64,000 nucleotides of DNA from Sphingomonas koreensis (GCF_002797435.1 NZ_PGEN01000001.1:992001-1056000); one strand, 5' to 3'. Positions 28,832 through 39,137 are shown, counted from the first letter of the stretch. Numbers and translations: made by a program. Notes: generated by a model from the letters alone, not told the origin.

Positions 28832-30433
28832 CTAGCCTTCCTTGTACAGATCGTCTTCCCTCAGGAAGAACAAAGTCACCAGCAGCGCCATCGCGACGAC
28901 GATCCATGTGTACCACAGCCCCGAATAGGCATTGCCGCTCTTCGCAACCATATACTGGCTGATCAGCGGCAGGAATCCGCCGAAATAGCCGGTGCCGATA
29001 TGATAGGGGATCGACATCGAGCTGTAGCGGATGCGCGGCGGGAACAATTCGGTCAGCAACGCCGCGACCGGGCCATAGGTCGCCCCGGACAGCGCCGCGA
29101 GCGCAACGATGGCGATCAGGATCAGCACGATATTGCCCGTGCTCGGCACCACCCGGTCGAGATTGTAGCCGGCCTCCGTCAGCGCCTTGTCGATATCCGC
29201 GGTCTCGGTCGAGATCACCGGCACACCGTTCACCGACACCGCGGCCGATGGGGTCACTTCCTTGGTATAGGGCACGCCCTTCTTCGACAGATAGTCGAGC
29301 AATTGCCCGCAAGTATCGGCCTGCTTGCCCGCAAAGGGATCATAGGCGCACTGCGGGCCGGAGACGATCACTGGCGCGTTGCGCGCCGCGTCCGACAGCG
29401 CCGGGTTGGCGGCATGTCCCATCGCCCAGAAGATCGGGAACAGCAGCAGCAGCGTGAAGCCATAGCCGATGACGATCGGCTTCTTGCGCCCGATCCGGTC
29501 GGAAAGCTTGCCGAACAGGATGAACCAGAACAGCCCGGCCGCAGCACCTCCGGCCGCGAGCAACTGTGCCGCCACCGGTTCGACCCGCATCGTCCCCTGC
29601 AGGAACGACAGGACCGAGAAGGTCGCAGTGTACCAGATCACTGTCAGGCCCGCAGCAATGCCGAACAGCGCGACGAACAGCCGCCTCAGGTTCCCGGGAT
29701 AGGTGAAGCTCTCCTTGAGCGGATTGCGCGCGACCTCGCCCGCTTCCTTCATCGCCTTGAACACCGGGCTCTCGCTGAGCTTCACGCGCATCCACAACGA
29801 GATGGCGAGCAGCGCGATTGAGAAGATGAAGGGCAGGCGCCAGCCCCAGTCGTCGAAGCTTGCCTGCGGCATGGTGAAGCGGGTGATCAGCACCACAGCA
29901 AGGCTGAGGATGAAGCCCGCCGACACGCTCGCCTGGATGAAGCTGGTATGATAGCCGGCTTGCCCCGTGGGCGAATGCTCGGAGACATAGATCGCCGCGC
30001 CGCCATATTCGCCGCCCAGCGCCAGCCCCTGAAGGATGCGCAGCCCGATGACGATCGCGGGCGCCGCAGCCCCGATCGAGGCGTAGGAGGGTACGAAGCC
30101 GACCCCGGCGGTGGCGACGCCCATCAGCGTGATGGTGACGAGGAAGGTATATTTGCGCCCGAGCTTGTCACCCAGATAGCCGAACAGCACCGCCCCCAAG
30201 GGCCGGAAACCGAACCCTACGGCAAACCCGGCCCAGGCGTACAGCGTCTCGAGCACCGGATTGCCGGTGGCGAAGAAGGTTCGGCCGATGACTCCCGACG
30301 CGGCGAGCGTGCCGTAGATGAAGAAATCATACCATTCGAACACCGTGCCGAGCGACGAAGCGGTCACGACCTGCCGCATCTCGCTCTTGCTCGGCTCATG
30401 CTCCGGCCGGATATCCTCCACCGTCGTCGCCAT
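28832..30433 (-). CDS. MFS transporter, metabolite:H+ symporter type (533 aa)
   Basis: Twelve hydrophobic segments are expected. The family marks are FEWYDFFIYGTLA at the first helix, GYLGDKLGRKYTFLVT in the first cytoplasmic loop and GGEYGGAAIYVSEHSP. This is the MHS group, which carries dicarboxylates, proline, shikimate and similar substrates. Typical members have about 430-450 residues. This one has an insertion of about 85 residues in a late loop (around CAYDPFAGKQADTCGQLLDY), with two cysteines that could form a disulfide if the loop is periplasmic. It is divergent from the FAD oxidoreductase gene. The substrate is not known. Confidence 0.9.
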   Translation of the reverse strand: MATTVEDIRPEHEPSKSEMRQVVTASSLGTVFEWYDFFIYGTLAASGVIGRTFFATGNPVLETLYAWAGFAVGFGFRPLGAVLFGYLGDKLGRKYTFLVTITLMGVATAGVGFVPSYASIGAAAPAIVIGLRILQGLALGGEYGGAAIYVSEHSPTGQAGYHTSFIQASVSAGFILSLAVVLITRFTMPQASFDDWGWRLPFIFSIALLAISLWMRVKLSESPVFKAMKEAGEVARNPLKESFTYPGNLRRLFVALFGIAAGLTVIWYTATFSVLSFLQGTMRVEPVAAQLLAAGGAAAGLFWFILFGKLSDRIGRKKPIVIGYGFTLLLLFPIFWAMGHAANPALSDAARNAPVIVSGPQCAYDPFAGKQADTCGQLLDYLSKKGVPYTKEVTPSAAVSVNGVPVISTETADIDKALTEAGYNLDRVVPSTGNIVLILIAIVALAALSGATYGPVAALLTELFPPRIRYSSMSIPYHIGTGYFGGFLPLISQYMVAKSGNAYSGLWYTWIVVAMALLVTLFFLREDDLYKEG

Positions 30434-30537
30434 TCATTATCCCCCAACCCCGTTTCGGGTAAGGGTTTAGCGGGTTGGCGCGACCCGGCAAGAGGCCACC
30501 CCTTCCGGCCCGCGCGCTTAGCCGGTAGGGGGAGGCA

Positions 30538-32163
30538 ATGCTCCGTCTCTCCGGCCTCTCCCTTCCCCTCGATCACCCTTCCGACGCGATTGCGCCCGCG
30601 ATCTGCCAGCGGCTCGGGATCGAAGCCGGCGACCTGCTTTCCTGGACGTTGTTCAAGCGCGGCAACGATGCGCGCCGCCGCAACGCGATCCAGCTCGTCT
30701 ACACGCTCGACATCGCGCTCAGGAACGAGACGGAAGTGCTTGAGCGCCTTGCAGGCGACAAGGACGTCCGCCCCACGCCCGACATGGTCTATCGCCCGCC
30801 CGTCACCGCGCCGGAGGGCTGGTCGGGCAAGCGGCCGGTGGTAATCGGCGCGGGGCCGTGCGGCCTGTTCGCGGGCCTGATCCTTGCCCAGATGGGGTTC
30901 AGGCCGATCATCCTCGACCGCGGCAAGGTCGTCCGCCAGCGCACCAAGGATACCTGGGGCCTCTGGCGCCAGGCCAAGCTCAACCCCGACAGCAACGTCC
31001 AGTTCGGCGAGGGGGGCGCGGGCACCTTCTCCGACGGCAAGCTCTATTGCCGGGTCAAGGACCCGCGCTTCCTCGGCCGCAAGGTGCTTGAAGAGTTCGT
31101 GAAGGCGGGCGCGCCCGACGACATCTTGTGGGAGGCGCATCCGCATATCGGCACCTTCCGCCTCGTCACCATGGTCGAAAGCATGCGCGCCACGATCGAG
31201 GCGCTGGGCGGCGAATATCGCTGGGAAACCCGCGTCGATGATCTTGAGCTGGAACGCCTCCCCGACGGCAATCAGCGGCTGCGCGGCCTGCACCTGCACG
31301 ACGGCAGCATCCTCGAGGCCGATCAGGTCGTGATGGCGGTCGGTCACAGCGCTCGCCCGACTTTCGAGATGCTCCACCGCCGCGGCGTGCATCTCGAAGC
31401 CAAGCCCTTCTCGATCGGCGTGCGGATCGAGCATCCGCAAAGCTGGGTCGATCAGGCGCGCTACGGCAAGTGCGCGGGCCATCCAGACCTTGGCGCCGCC
31501 GCCTACAGCCTCGCCCACCACGCCTCGAACGGGCGGACCGTCTACAGCTTCTGCATGTGCCCGGGCGGGCGCGTCGTCGCGGCGACCAGCGAGGAAGGCC
31601 GCGTCGTCACCAACGGCATGAGCCAGTATTCGCGCGCCGAGTTCAACGCAAATTCGGGCCTCGTCGTCGGCATCGATCCCGCGCGCGACTATCCCGACGG
31701 CCCGCTCGCCGGGATCGAACTGCAGCGGCATTGGGAGAGCCTCGCTTTCGAGGCCGGCGGCGGCAACTACCATGCGCCCGGCCAGCGCGTCGGCGACTTC
31801 CTCGCCGCGCGCGCCTCGACCGAACTCGGCGAAGTCACACCGAGCTACAAGCCCGGCGTGACGATGACCGATCTGTCGCGCTGCCTGCCTGGTTTCGCGG
31901 TCGATGCGATCCGGGAGGCGCTGCCGGTGTTCGGCCGCCAGATTGCCCGCTATGACCATCCCGACGCGGTGATGACCGGGGTCGAGACGCGCACCTCCTC
32001 GCCCGTCCGCATCACCCGCGGCAAGGACTTCCAGAGCCTCAATGTCGAGCGCCTCTTCCCTGCCGGCGAAGGCGCTGGCTATGCCGGCGGCATCCTGTCG
32101 GCCGCGATCGACGGCATCAAGATCGCCGAGGCGGTGGCGGCAAGTATAAGTACCAATAAATGA
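30538..32163 (+). CDS. FAD-dependent dehydrogenase/oxidoreductase (541 aa)
   Basis: The dinucleotide-binding motif VIGAGPCGLFAGLILAQMG is at about residue 101. It is followed by IILDRGKVVRQR and GEGGAGTFSDGKLYCRVKD, the hallmark of the uncharacterised COG2509 flavoprotein family. The C-terminal part has the second FAD contact (FPAGEGAGYAGGILSAAIDG). The first 100 residues form a small alpha/beta domain usual in this family. It is cytoplasmic. The reaction is unknown; the wide distribution suggests a housekeeping redox role. The ATG at 30538 follows GGGGGAGG. Confidence 0.9.
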   Translation: MLRLSGLSLPLDHPSDAIAPAICQRLGIEAGDLLSWTLFKRGNDARRRNAIQLVYTLDIALRNETEVLERLAGDKDVRPTPDMVYRPPVTAPEGWSGKRPVVIGAGPCGLFAGLILAQMGFRPIILDRGKVVRQRTKDTWGLWRQAKLNPDSNVQFGEGGAGTFSDGKLYCRVKDPRFLGRKVLEEFVKAGAPDDILWEAHPHIGTFRLVTMVESMRATIEALGGEYRWETRVDDLELERLPDGNQRLRGLHLHDGSILEADQVVMAVGHSARPTFEMLHRRGVHLEAKPFSIGVRIEHPQSWVDQARYGKCAGHPDLGAAAYSLAHHASNGRTVYSFCMCPGGRVVAATSEEGRVVTNGMSQYSRAEFNANSGLVVGIDPARDYPDGPLAGIELQRHWESLAFEAGGGNYHAPGQRVGDFLAARASTELGEVTPSYKPGVTMTDLSRCLPGFAVDAIREALPVFGRQIARYDHPDAVMTGVETRTSSPVRITRGKDFQSLNVERLFPAGEGAGYAGGILSAAIDGIKIAEAVAASISTNK

Positions 32164-32258
32164 CCTCAGCACGCTTTATTGGCTCGGTTGTCATAACCAA
32201 TTTAACGATCTAGCCATAACCGAAACGATTCGCCTAAAGCGCGTTTCGGGGGATTTCG

Positions 32259-33470
32259 ATGAGCCACGCGATGACGACGACCGAGATCTATCTCATCGCG
32301 ATGCTGCTCATCTTCAGCGTGCCGTGGCTGATATGGCGCCTGTTTCGCACCGATTACTGGGCGCCGCTCGTCGTCGTCCAGATCATCGGCGGGATCCTGC
32401 TCGGTCCCGGCGTGCTCGGCGCGGCGTTCCCGGACTATTACCGCTTCGTCTTCAACCCGCAGGTGATCGTCGCGCTCAACGGCGTGGCATGGTGGGCGGT
32501 GATGATCTTCGTATTCATCGCCGGTCTGGAGCTGGATCTGTCACAGGCGTGGACGAAGCGGCGCGAGACCGGCATTACCGCGGGACTCGCACTGTTCGTG
32601 CCGCTCACATTGGGCGCGCTGGCGGCGCTCGCCATCCTGCAATGGCCCGGCTGGGCCGGGTCGCGGGGCGAGAGCTGGCAGGTCGTGCTGGGCATCGGCA
32701 TGTCGTGCGCCGTCACCGCCCTGCCCATCCTCGTGCTGCTGATGGAGAAGATGGCGATCCTGCGCGAGCCGATCGGCCAGCGCATCCTGCGCTATGCCAG
32801 CCTCGACGATATCGCGATCTGGGGCGTACTGGCGATCATCCTGCTCGACTGGGAACGTGTCGGACGCCAGGCGGCGTTCCTGCTCGTTTTCGCGGCGGCC
32901 GCCTGGGCGGTCCGCCGCATCATGGCCCGGATCGGCGAGCCGGATCGCTGGTATGCCAGCCTGATCTGGCTCGCAGCCTGCGGGTTCGCGGCGGACTGGG
33001 CGGGGATCCACTTCATGGTCGGCGCCTTCCTCGCCGGCGCCGTGCTCGATCATCACTGGTTCGATCAGAAGCGCATGGACCTGTTCCGCGATCACGTGCT
33101 GTTCGCGATGATGCCTGTGTTCTTCCTTTCGACCGGCCTGCGCACGCAATGGGATGTTGGGGGCGTGGCCGTGTTCGCAGTAGCCGGATTGTTGCTGGTC
33201 GTCTCCGTCGCCGGCAAGCTCGCCGGAGTTCACCTCGCCGGGCGAGTGCTTCGCTGGCAGCCGGGCGAGGCGGGGATCATCGGCTGGCTGCTCCAGACCA
33301 AGGCGCTGATCATGATCATCTTCGCCAACATCCTGCTCGATCGGGGGATCATCACGAACGAGACCTTCACCGCGCTGCTGCTGATGGCAGTGGGCAGCAC
33401 GATGCTGACCGTGCCGGTCGTCGCGCCGCGCCTGAAGGCGATGGCCGGGCTGGCGCGGAAGACGGGCTAG
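32259..33470 (+). CDS. Cation:proton antiporter, CPA2 type (403 aa)
   Basis: About 11-12 hydrophobic segments are seen, with the CPA2/KefB-like features GGILLGPGVLG, FVFIAGLELDL, FAADWAGIHFMVGAFLAG and FFLSTGLR. It exchanges Na+ or K+ for H+ across the inner membrane. No C-terminal TrkA-N/RCK domain is attached. A GGGGGAT ribosome site precedes ATG 32259. It stands alone, 95 bases after the FAD oxidoreductase, and is convergent with metH. Ion preference cannot be determined. Confidence 0.9.
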   Translation: MSHAMTTTEIYLIAMLLIFSVPWLIWRLFRTDYWAPLVVVQIIGGILLGPGVLGAAFPDYYRFVFNPQVIVALNGVAWWAVMIFVFIAGLELDLSQAWTKRRETGITAGLALFVPLTLGALAALAILQWPGWAGSRGESWQVVLGIGMSCAVTALPILVLLMEKMAILREPIGQRILRYASLDDIAIWGVLAIILLDWERVGRQAAFLLVFAAAAWAVRRIMARIGEPDRWYASLIWLAACGFAADWAGIHFMVGAFLAGAVLDHHWFDQKRMDLFRDHVLFAMMPVFFLSTGLRTQWDVGGVAVFAVAGLLLVVSVAGKLAGVHLAGRVLRWQPGEAGIIGWLLQTKALIMIIFANILLDRGIITNETFTALLLMAVGSTMLTVPVVAPRLKAMAGLARKTG

Positions 33471-33482
33471 AACCGCGCCGCT

Positions 33483-36080
33483 TCAGTCCAGGTTCGGCCG
33501 CAGCCAGCGCTCCGCCTGTTCGATGCTCACCCCGCGGCGGGTGGCATATTCCTCCAGCTGGTCGCGGCCGACGCGGGCTACACCGAAATACTCGGCCTGC
33601 GGGTGTCCGAAATAGAAGCCGCTGACCGCCGCGGTCGGCAGCATCGCAAAGCTCTCGGTCAGGCTGATGCCAGTGCGCTTGTGCGCATCGAGCATGTCGA
33701 ACAGGATCGGTTTCAGGCTGTGCTCGGGGCACGCCGGATAGCCCGGCGCCGGGCGGATGCCGCGATATTCTTCCTTGATCAGCGCCTCGTTGGTCAGCTG
33801 CTCGCCCTCGGCATAGCCCCACAGGGCGGTCCGCACATAATGGTGCAGCCGCTCGGCGAAGGCTTCCGCCAGGCGGTCGGCCAGCGCCTTGAGCAGGATG
33901 TCGGAATAATCGTCGATCGCGTTCTTGAAGCGCGCCAGGTGCGGCTCGATCCCGTGGATGCCCACTGCGAAGCCGCCGATCCAGTCGCCCTGACGATCGA
34001 TGAAGTCGGCAAGACACATGTTCGCCCTGCCCTCGCGCTTCTGGATCTGCTGACGCAGCATCGGCAGCGTGACGTGCTTCTCGTCCTCGACATGGACGAT
34101 GATGTCGTCGCCCTCGCGGCGGCACGGCCACAGGCCCGCCACGCCGCGCGCGGTCAGCCACTTCTCCTCGACGATCTTGTCGAGCATCTTCTGCGCGTCG
34201 GCGAACAGGCTGGTCGCGCTCTCGCCCACCACCTTGTCGGTCAGGATCGCAGGATAGTTGCCCGCCAGCTCCCACGCGCGGAAGAACGGCGTCCAGTCGA
34301 TATACTGGCGAAGGTCGGCGAGATCCCAGTCGGGGAAGCTGTGAACGCCGGGCATCCGCGGCTTGCCGGGCTTCAGGCTCATGTCGGCCTCGAACGCATT
34401 GTCGCGCGCGACCGCGATCGGCACCAGCTCGCTCTGCCCCTTGTTGGCGCGCGCGATCCGGACCGCCTCATATTCCCCGGCGACCTTCGCCACATAGTCG
34501 TCGCGGATCGTGTCGGAGACGAGCGTGGTCGCAACGCCCACCGCGCGGCTCGCGTCCAGCACATGGACCACAGGCCCATCATAGGCCGGGGCGATCTTGA
34601 GCGCGGTGTGCACCTTGCTCGTCGTCGCGCCGCCGATCAGCAGCGGCATCGTCATCCGCGCGCGCTTCATCTCCTCGGCGACCGTCACCATCTCGTCGAG
34701 CGACGGGGTGATCAGGCCGGAAAGGCCGATCATGTCGGCGTCATTCTCGTTCGCCGCCTCCAGGATCTTCGACCAGGGCACCATCACGCCCAGATCGACG
34801 ACTTCGAAGCCGTTGCACTGCAGCACCACGCCTACGATGTTCTTGCCGATATCGTGGACGTCGCCCTTGACGGTCGCCATCACGACCTTGCCCTTGCCCT
34901 TGGCGCCCGGCTCCTTCGCCGCCTCGATATAGGGCAGCAGGTGCGCCACCGCCTTTTTCATCACGCGCGCGGACTTGACCACCTGCGGCAGGAACATCTT
35001 GCCGCTGCCGAACAGGTCGCCGACGACGTTCATCCCGTCCATCAGCGGGCCCTCAATCACCTCGATCGGGCGATCGGCCTTCTGGCGGCACTCCTCGGTA
35101 TCCTCGACCACATATTGGTCGATGCCCTTGACCAGCGCATGCTCCAGGCGCTTCTCGACCGCCCAGCCGCGCCATTCGGCCGCCTGCTTCTCGGCGACCG
35201 CGTCGGTGCCGCGGAACTTCTCGGCCAGCGCCACCAGCCGCTCGCCCGCCTCGGGATCGCGATTGAGGATGACGTCCTCGCATGCGGTGCGCAGTTCCGG
35301 CTCGATCTGGTCATAGACGTCGAGCTGGCCGGCGTTGACGATCGCCATGTCCATGCCCGCGGGAATGGCGTGATAGAGAAACACCGAGTGCATTGCTTTC
35401 CGCACCGGCTCGTTGCCGCGGAACGAGAAGGAGAGGTTCGACAGGCCGCCCGAGATATGGACGTGCGGGCAGCGCGCCTTGATCTCGCGGCAAGCCTCGA
35501 TGAAATCCACGCCGTAGTTGTTGTGCTCCTCGATCCCCGTCGCCACCGCGAACACATTGGGGTCGAAGATGATGTCCTCGGGCGGGAAGCCGATGCCCAC
35601 CAGCAGCTTGTAGGCGCGCTCGCAGATCTCGACCTTGCGATCCTTGGTATCCGCCTGCCCGACCTCATCGAACGCCATCACCACCACCGCGGCGCCATAG
35701 GCCATGCATTTGCGCGCATGCTCCAGGAACTGGTCGACGCCTTCCTTCATGCTGATCGAATTGACGATCGGCTTGCCGGAAACGCACTTCAGCCCCGCCT
35801 CGATCACGTCCCATTTCGAGCTGTCGACCATCACCGGGATGCGCGCAATGTCGGGCTCGGCCTGAATGAGCTTCAGGAAAGTCGTCATCGCCTCGTGCGC
35901 GTCGAGCAGCCCTTCGTCCATGTTGACGTCGAGCACCTGCGCACCGCTCTCCACCTGCTGCAACGCGACCTCGATCGCGGCGGTATAGTCGCCCGCCATG
36001 ATCAGCTTCTTGAAGCGCGCCGATCCGGTGACGTTGGTACGCTCGCCGATGTTGACGAAGGCGGTGGAGGAGGTGGTCAT
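33483..36080 (-). CDS. metH: Methionine synthase, cobalamin/folate half (865 aa)
   Basis: This polypeptide carries the last three modules of MetH. They are the pterin-binding methyl-THF domain ([20 protein letters not shown] at the start), the B12 cap and B12-binding domain (DVHDIGKN with the cobalt-ligand His at about residue 407; then [12 protein letters not shown]), and the C-terminal SAM-dependent reactivation domain ([23 protein letters not shown]). The homocysteine-binding module is a separate gene just upstream (36212-37258). Together they equal one MetH of about 1210 residues. No strong ribosome site is visible before ATG 36080, and the 131-base gap contains a repeat element, so expression level may differ between halves. 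Confidence 0.95.
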   Translation of the reverse strand: MTTSSTAFVNIGERTNVTGSARFKKLIMAGDYTAAIEVALQQVESGAQVLDVNMDEGLLDAHEAMTTFLKLIQAEPDIARIPVMVDSSKWDVIEAGLKCVSGKPIVNSISMKEGVDQFLEHARKCMAYGAAVVVMAFDEVGQADTKDRKVEICERAYKLLVGIGFPPEDIIFDPNVFAVATGIEEHNNYGVDFIEACREIKARCPHVHISGGLSNLSFSFRGNEPVRKAMHSVFLYHAIPAGMDMAIVNAGQLDVYDQIEPELRTACEDVILNRDPEAGERLVALAEKFRGTDAVAEKQAAEWRGWAVEKRLEHALVKGIDQYVVEDTEECRQKADRPIEVIEGPLMDGMNVVGDLFGSGKMFLPQVVKSARVMKKAVAHLLPYIEAAKEPGAKGKGKVVMATVKGDVHDIGKNIVGVVLQCNGFEVVDLGVMVPWSKILEAANENDADMIGLSGLITPSLDEMVTVAEEMKRARMTMPLLIGGATTSKVHTALKIAPAYDGPVVHVLDASRAVGVATTLVSDTIRDDYVAKVAGEYEAVRIARANKGQSELVPIAVARDNAFEADMSLKPGKPRMPGVHSFPDWDLADLRQYIDWTPFFRAWELAGNYPAILTDKVVGESATSLFADAQKMLDKIVEEKWLTARGVAGLWPCRREGDDIIVHVEDEKHVTLPMLRQQIQKREGRANMCLADFIDRQGDWIGGFAVGIHGIEPHLARFKNAIDDYSDILLKALADRLAEAFAERLHHYVRTALWGYAEGEQLTNEALIKEEYRGIRPAPGYPACPEHSLKPILFDMLDAHKRTGISLTESFAMLPTAAVSGFYFGHPQAEYFGVARVGRDQLEEYATRRGVSIEQAERWLRPNLD

Positions 36081-36095
36081 GGGTTCAAACTCGTT

Positions 36096-36204
36096 CCCCT
36101 CCCGCTTGCGGGAGGGGTTAGGGGTGGGCGCCCGCTATCCACGGGCTGCATCGCTGGAGGAGGACGACCGCCCACCCCCGAGCCCCTCCCGCAAGCGGGA
36201 GGGG
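36096..36204. repeat. Inverted GC-rich repeat element between the two metH genes
   Basis: Hairpins CCCCTCCCGC-TT-GCGGGAGGGG (36096-36117) and CCCCTCCCGC-AA-GCGGGAGGGG (36183-36204) face each other. The flanking GGGGTGGGCG and CGCCCACCCC blocks are also inverted relative to one another, so the whole 109-base stretch can fold into one large cruciform. This is the layout of a paired REP-like (BIME-type) element dispersed in sphingomonad genomes. Confidence 0.85.
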
Positions 36205-36211
36205 AGAAAAA

Positions 36212-37258
36212 TCACGCCGCCATCGTGAACGGCTCGAGGCCCGCGAGCCGCGTCCGCACCTCGGGCACCGGAATCGCGCGCGGCGGCAGCCCGGCCACCG
36301 CATCGGCGATCGCCTTGATATGCGCCGGGGTCGATCCGCAGCAGCCGCCCAGCACATTGACCTGCGCCTGCTCCGCCCACTCGCCGACAAGGCCCGCCGT
36401 CGTCTCCGGCGCCTCGTCATAGGCACCCAACTCATTGGGCAGGCCCGCGTTCGGATAGACCATGATCAGCGTGTCGCACAGACCCGACAGCGTCTTCACA
36501 TGCGGACGCAACTGCTCCGCACCGAACGAGCAGTTGAGCCCGATCGTCACCGGCTTGGCATGCCGCACCGCGTGCCAGAACGCCTCGACCGTATGGCCCG
36601 ACAGGTTGCGGCCCGACAGGTCGGTCAGCGTCATCGACAGCATGATCGGCAGGTCGCGGCCCAGCGCCTGCCCCGCCTCGATCGCGGCCATGATTCCGGC
36701 CTTGGCATTGAGCGTGTCGAACACCGTCTCGATCAGGACGAAGTCGATCCCGCCCTCGACCAGCGCGTCGATCTGTTCGCGATACACGTCCTTCAGGTGA
36801 TCGAAGTCGATCTCGCGATAGCCGGGATCGTTGACGTCGGGCGACAGCGACAGCGTCTTGTTGGTCGGGCCGAGCGCGCCGGCGACGAAGCGCGGACGAC
36901 CATCCTTGGCCTCGAACTCGTCGGCGATGGCACGTGCCATCTTCGCGCTCTCGCAATTGATCGCATGGACCAGATGCTCGGCGCCATAATCGGCCTGGCT
37001 GATGCGGTTGGCCGAGAAGGTGTTGGTCTCCGCGATGTCCGCCCCCGCTTCGAAATAGGCGCGGTGGATGCTCGCCGGCACCTCGGGCTTGGTCAGCGCG
37101 AGGATGTCGTTGTTGCCCTTCTGGTCGTGGCTCAAACCCAGATCGCCCGCATAGGCCGCCTCGTCGAGCTTCCAGTTCTGAATCTCGGTGCCGAACGCGC
37201 CGTCGGTGATCAGGATGCGCTTGGCGGCTTCCGCCATCAGCTTCTCGCGCGCAGTCAT
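36212..37258 (-). CDS. metH: Methionine synthase, homocysteine-binding half (348 aa)
   Basis: This is the zinc-dependent homocysteine S-methyltransferase module. The three zinc-binding cysteines are in GLNCSFGAEQ and GGCCGSTPAHI. It begins with ILITDGAFGTEIQNWKLDE and contains ADIAETNTFSANRISQADYG, both MetH-type. The length fits the isolated domain. It precedes the cobalamin half on the same strand and overlaps the end of metF by 4 bases (37255-37258), so it is translationally coupled to metF. Sequence and context favour a MetH fragment over an independent betaine- or SMM-dependent enzyme. Confidence 0.92.
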   Translation of the reverse strand: MTAREKLMAEAAKRILITDGAFGTEIQNWKLDEAAYAGDLGLSHDQKGNNDILALTKPEVPASIHRAYFEAGADIAETNTFSANRISQADYGAEHLVHAINCESAKMARAIADEFEAKDGRPRFVAGALGPTNKTLSLSPDVNDPGYREIDFDHLKDVYREQIDALVEGGIDFVLIETVFDTLNAKAGIMAAIEAGQALGRDLPIMLSMTLTDLSGRNLSGHTVEAFWHAVRHAKPVTIGLNCSFGAEQLRPHVKTLSGLCDTLIMVYPNAGLPNELGAYDEAPETTAGLVGEWAEQAQVNVLGGCCGSTPAHIKAIADAVAGLPPRAIPVPEVRTRLAGLEPFTMAA

Positions 37259-38172
37259 GCTGCCTTCTCCCCGCTCAGATCAGTCGGCCGCACACCCAGC
37301 AGATGGCAGATCGCATAGGACAGCTCCGCGCGGTTGAGCGTGTAGAAATGGAACTGGCGCACCCCGCCCGCATAGAGCTTGCGGCACAGCTCGGCCGCCA
37401 GCGTCGCCGAGACCAGCTGCCGTGCCGACGGATGATCGTCCAGCCCGTCGAACAAGCGCGCCATCCAGCCCGGGACCGCAGTGCCGCACATCGCCGACAT
37501 CTTCTGCACGGCGGCAAAGCTCATCACCGGCATGATGCCCGGAACGATCTCGGCATTGATCCCCGCCGCAGCCACGGCGTCGCGGAAACGCAGGAAGGTC
37601 TCCGGCTCGAAGAAGAACTGCGTGATCGCCCGGTTCGCGCCGGCGTCGATCTTGCGCTTGAGGTTGTCCAGGTCATGCGCCGCGTCGGGCGAATCCGGAT
37701 GACATTCGGGATAGGCCGCCACCGAAATCTCGAACGGATGCAGCTTGCGCAGCCCCGCGACCAGCGCCGCCGCATTCTCATAGCCGCCCTGCGGGGACAC
37801 GAACTTCGCCCCTGCCGTCGGCGGATCGCCGCGCAGCGCGACGATGTGGCGCACGCCCGCCGCCCAATATTCCTCGGCGACCGCATCGATCTCCTCGCGC
37901 GTCGCCTCGACACAGGTGAGGTGCGCGGCAGCGGCGATCGGCGTCTCGCGCGCGATACGCGCGACGGTGTTGTGCGTGCGCTCACGCGTCGATCCGCCCG
38001 CGCCGTAGGTGACGGACACGAAGCGCGGGCCCAGCGGCGACAGCGTCTGGATCGATTCCCAAAGCGTCTCTTCCATCTTCTCCGTCTTGGGCGGGAAGAA
38101 TTCGAAACTGACGTCGATATCGCCGGCCACGTCCGCGAACAGCGGGGCACCGGGGTCCAGAACCAAACTCAT
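37255..38172 (-). CDS. metF: 5,10-methylenetetrahydrofolate reductase
   Basis: MetF reduces methylene-THF to methyl-THF, the methyl donor used by MetH next door. The 305-aa product from 38172 opens MSLVLDPGAPLFADVAGDID and has the family start VSFEFFPPKTEKMEETLW, SVTYGAGGSTRERTH and HIVALRGDPP. The catalytic Glu is in FEFFPPK. Its start overlaps the regulator stop by 4 bases (38169-38172), and its stop overlaps the metH N-half start likewise. A longer start at 38220 would reach into the regulator gene and is unlikely. Confidence 0.95.
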   Translation of the reverse strand: MSLVLDPGAPLFADVAGDIDVSFEFFPPKTEKMEETLWESIQTLSPLGPRFVSVTYGAGGSTRERTHNTVARIARETPIAAAAHLTCVEATREEIDAVAEEYWAAGVRHIVALRGDPPTAGAKFVSPQGGYENAAALVAGLRKLHPFEISVAAYPECHPDSPDAAHDLDNLKRKIDAGANRAITQFFFEPETFLRFRDAVAAAGINAEIVPGIMPVMSFAAVQKMSAMCGTAVPGWMARLFDGLDDHPSARQLVSATLAAELCRKLYAGGVRQFHFYTLNRAELSYAICHLLGVRPTDLSGEKAA

Positions 38173-39128
38173 GCTGCTTTCACTTTCCCAAGAGGCTGGC
38201 CAACCTTTCGCGCCAGCCACAATTTCACCGTCAGTTCACCGCCCTCAAGCGTCTCGGTCTTCACCGGCGCCAGATCCGCGGCCTCGAACCAGCCGCGCAT
38301 CTGCTCGTCCGAAAAGCCCAGGCGGACATGCCCTTCGCGCTGGCGCAGTTCCTCCCGGTCGTGCGGCGCGAAGTCAGCGATCAACAGCCGCCCGTTCGTC
38401 CCCAGAACGCGCGCCGCCTCGCGGATCGCCGCCCCCGGTTGCTGTGCGAAGTGGAGCACATGATGCAGGATCGCCGCGTCCGCCTCATCATCCGCCATCG
38501 GCAGCGCGTAGAGGTCCGCCTGGCGCAGCTCGGCATTGGCCAGGCCCTGCCCCGACAGCTTGGCGCGCGCGAGCCGCAGCATCTCGGAGCTGCGATCGAT
38601 GCCAAGCGCGCTCTTCGCCTTGGGCGCGAACAGCTCCAGCATCCGGCCGGTGCCGGTGCCGATATCGATCAGCCGCTCGATCGCCGTATCGCCCAGCGCA
38701 GCCGACATCGCCGCCTCGACCTGCTCCTCTGCGACGTGGAGCGACCGGATCGCGTCCCAATCGCCGGCATGGGTCTCGAACCACTCTTCGGCGGCCGCGG
38801 CGCGATCTGCGCGGACCGCCGCCAGGCGCGCGCTGTCCGCTACCGCCCAATGATCGGCGTCGTCCACCGACCAGGCATCGAGCGCGGCCAGCACCGGCCG
38901 AACGTTGCGATCATCGCCCAGAGCGACGAACACCCAGCTGCCTTCCTTGCGCCGCTCGGCGAGCCCGGCATCGCACAGGATCTTCACGTGCCGGGAGACG
39001 CGCGGCTGGCTTTGCCCCAGCACCTGCGCCAGCTCGCCCACGCTCAGCTCCATGGAGCGCAGCAGCGCCAGGATGCGCAGCCGCGTCGAATCCGCGAGCG
39101 CGCGGAAGATTTCGAGAGCGATCTTCAT
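38169..39128 (-). CDS. ArsR-family regulator fused to a SAM-binding methyltransferase domain (319 aa)
   Basis: Residues 1-90 are a winged helix (FRALADSTRLRILALLRSM, then LGQSQPRVSRHVKILCDAGL). Residues 140-310 are a class I methyltransferase fold (IDIGTGTGRMLELFAPKA, ADAAILHHVLHFAQQP). The first gene of the metF-metH operon, it is the obvious candidate regulator of methionine synthesis. The methyltransferase fold may serve as a SAM or S-adenosylhomocysteine sensor. ArsR-type SahR regulators are known to control SAH/methionine genes in Proteobacteria, and this protein resembles that group; the assignment is by context and memory. A perfect palindrome lies 10 bases before the start, suggesting autoregulation. 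Confidence 0.88.
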   Translation of the reverse strand: MKIALEIFRALADSTRLRILALLRSMELSVGELAQVLGQSQPRVSRHVKILCDAGLAERRKEGSWVFVALGDDRNVRPVLAALDAWSVDDADHWAVADSARLAAVRADRAAAAEEWFETHAGDWDAIRSLHVAEEQVEAAMSAALGDTAIERLIDIGTGTGRMLELFAPKAKSALGIDRSSEMLRLARAKLSGQGLANAELRQADLYALPMADDEADAAILHHVLHFAQQPGAAIREAARVLGTNGRLLIADFAPHDREELRQREGHVRLGFSDEQMRGWFEAADLAPVKTETLEGGELTVKLWLARKVGQPLGKVKAA

Positions 39129-39137
39129 GGGATTAGA

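Noticed and set aside
33603..36422. 939-codon forward frame across the metH genes
   Set aside because: It spans both metH halves and the repeat on the opposite strand and has no domain; it is caused by codon bias.
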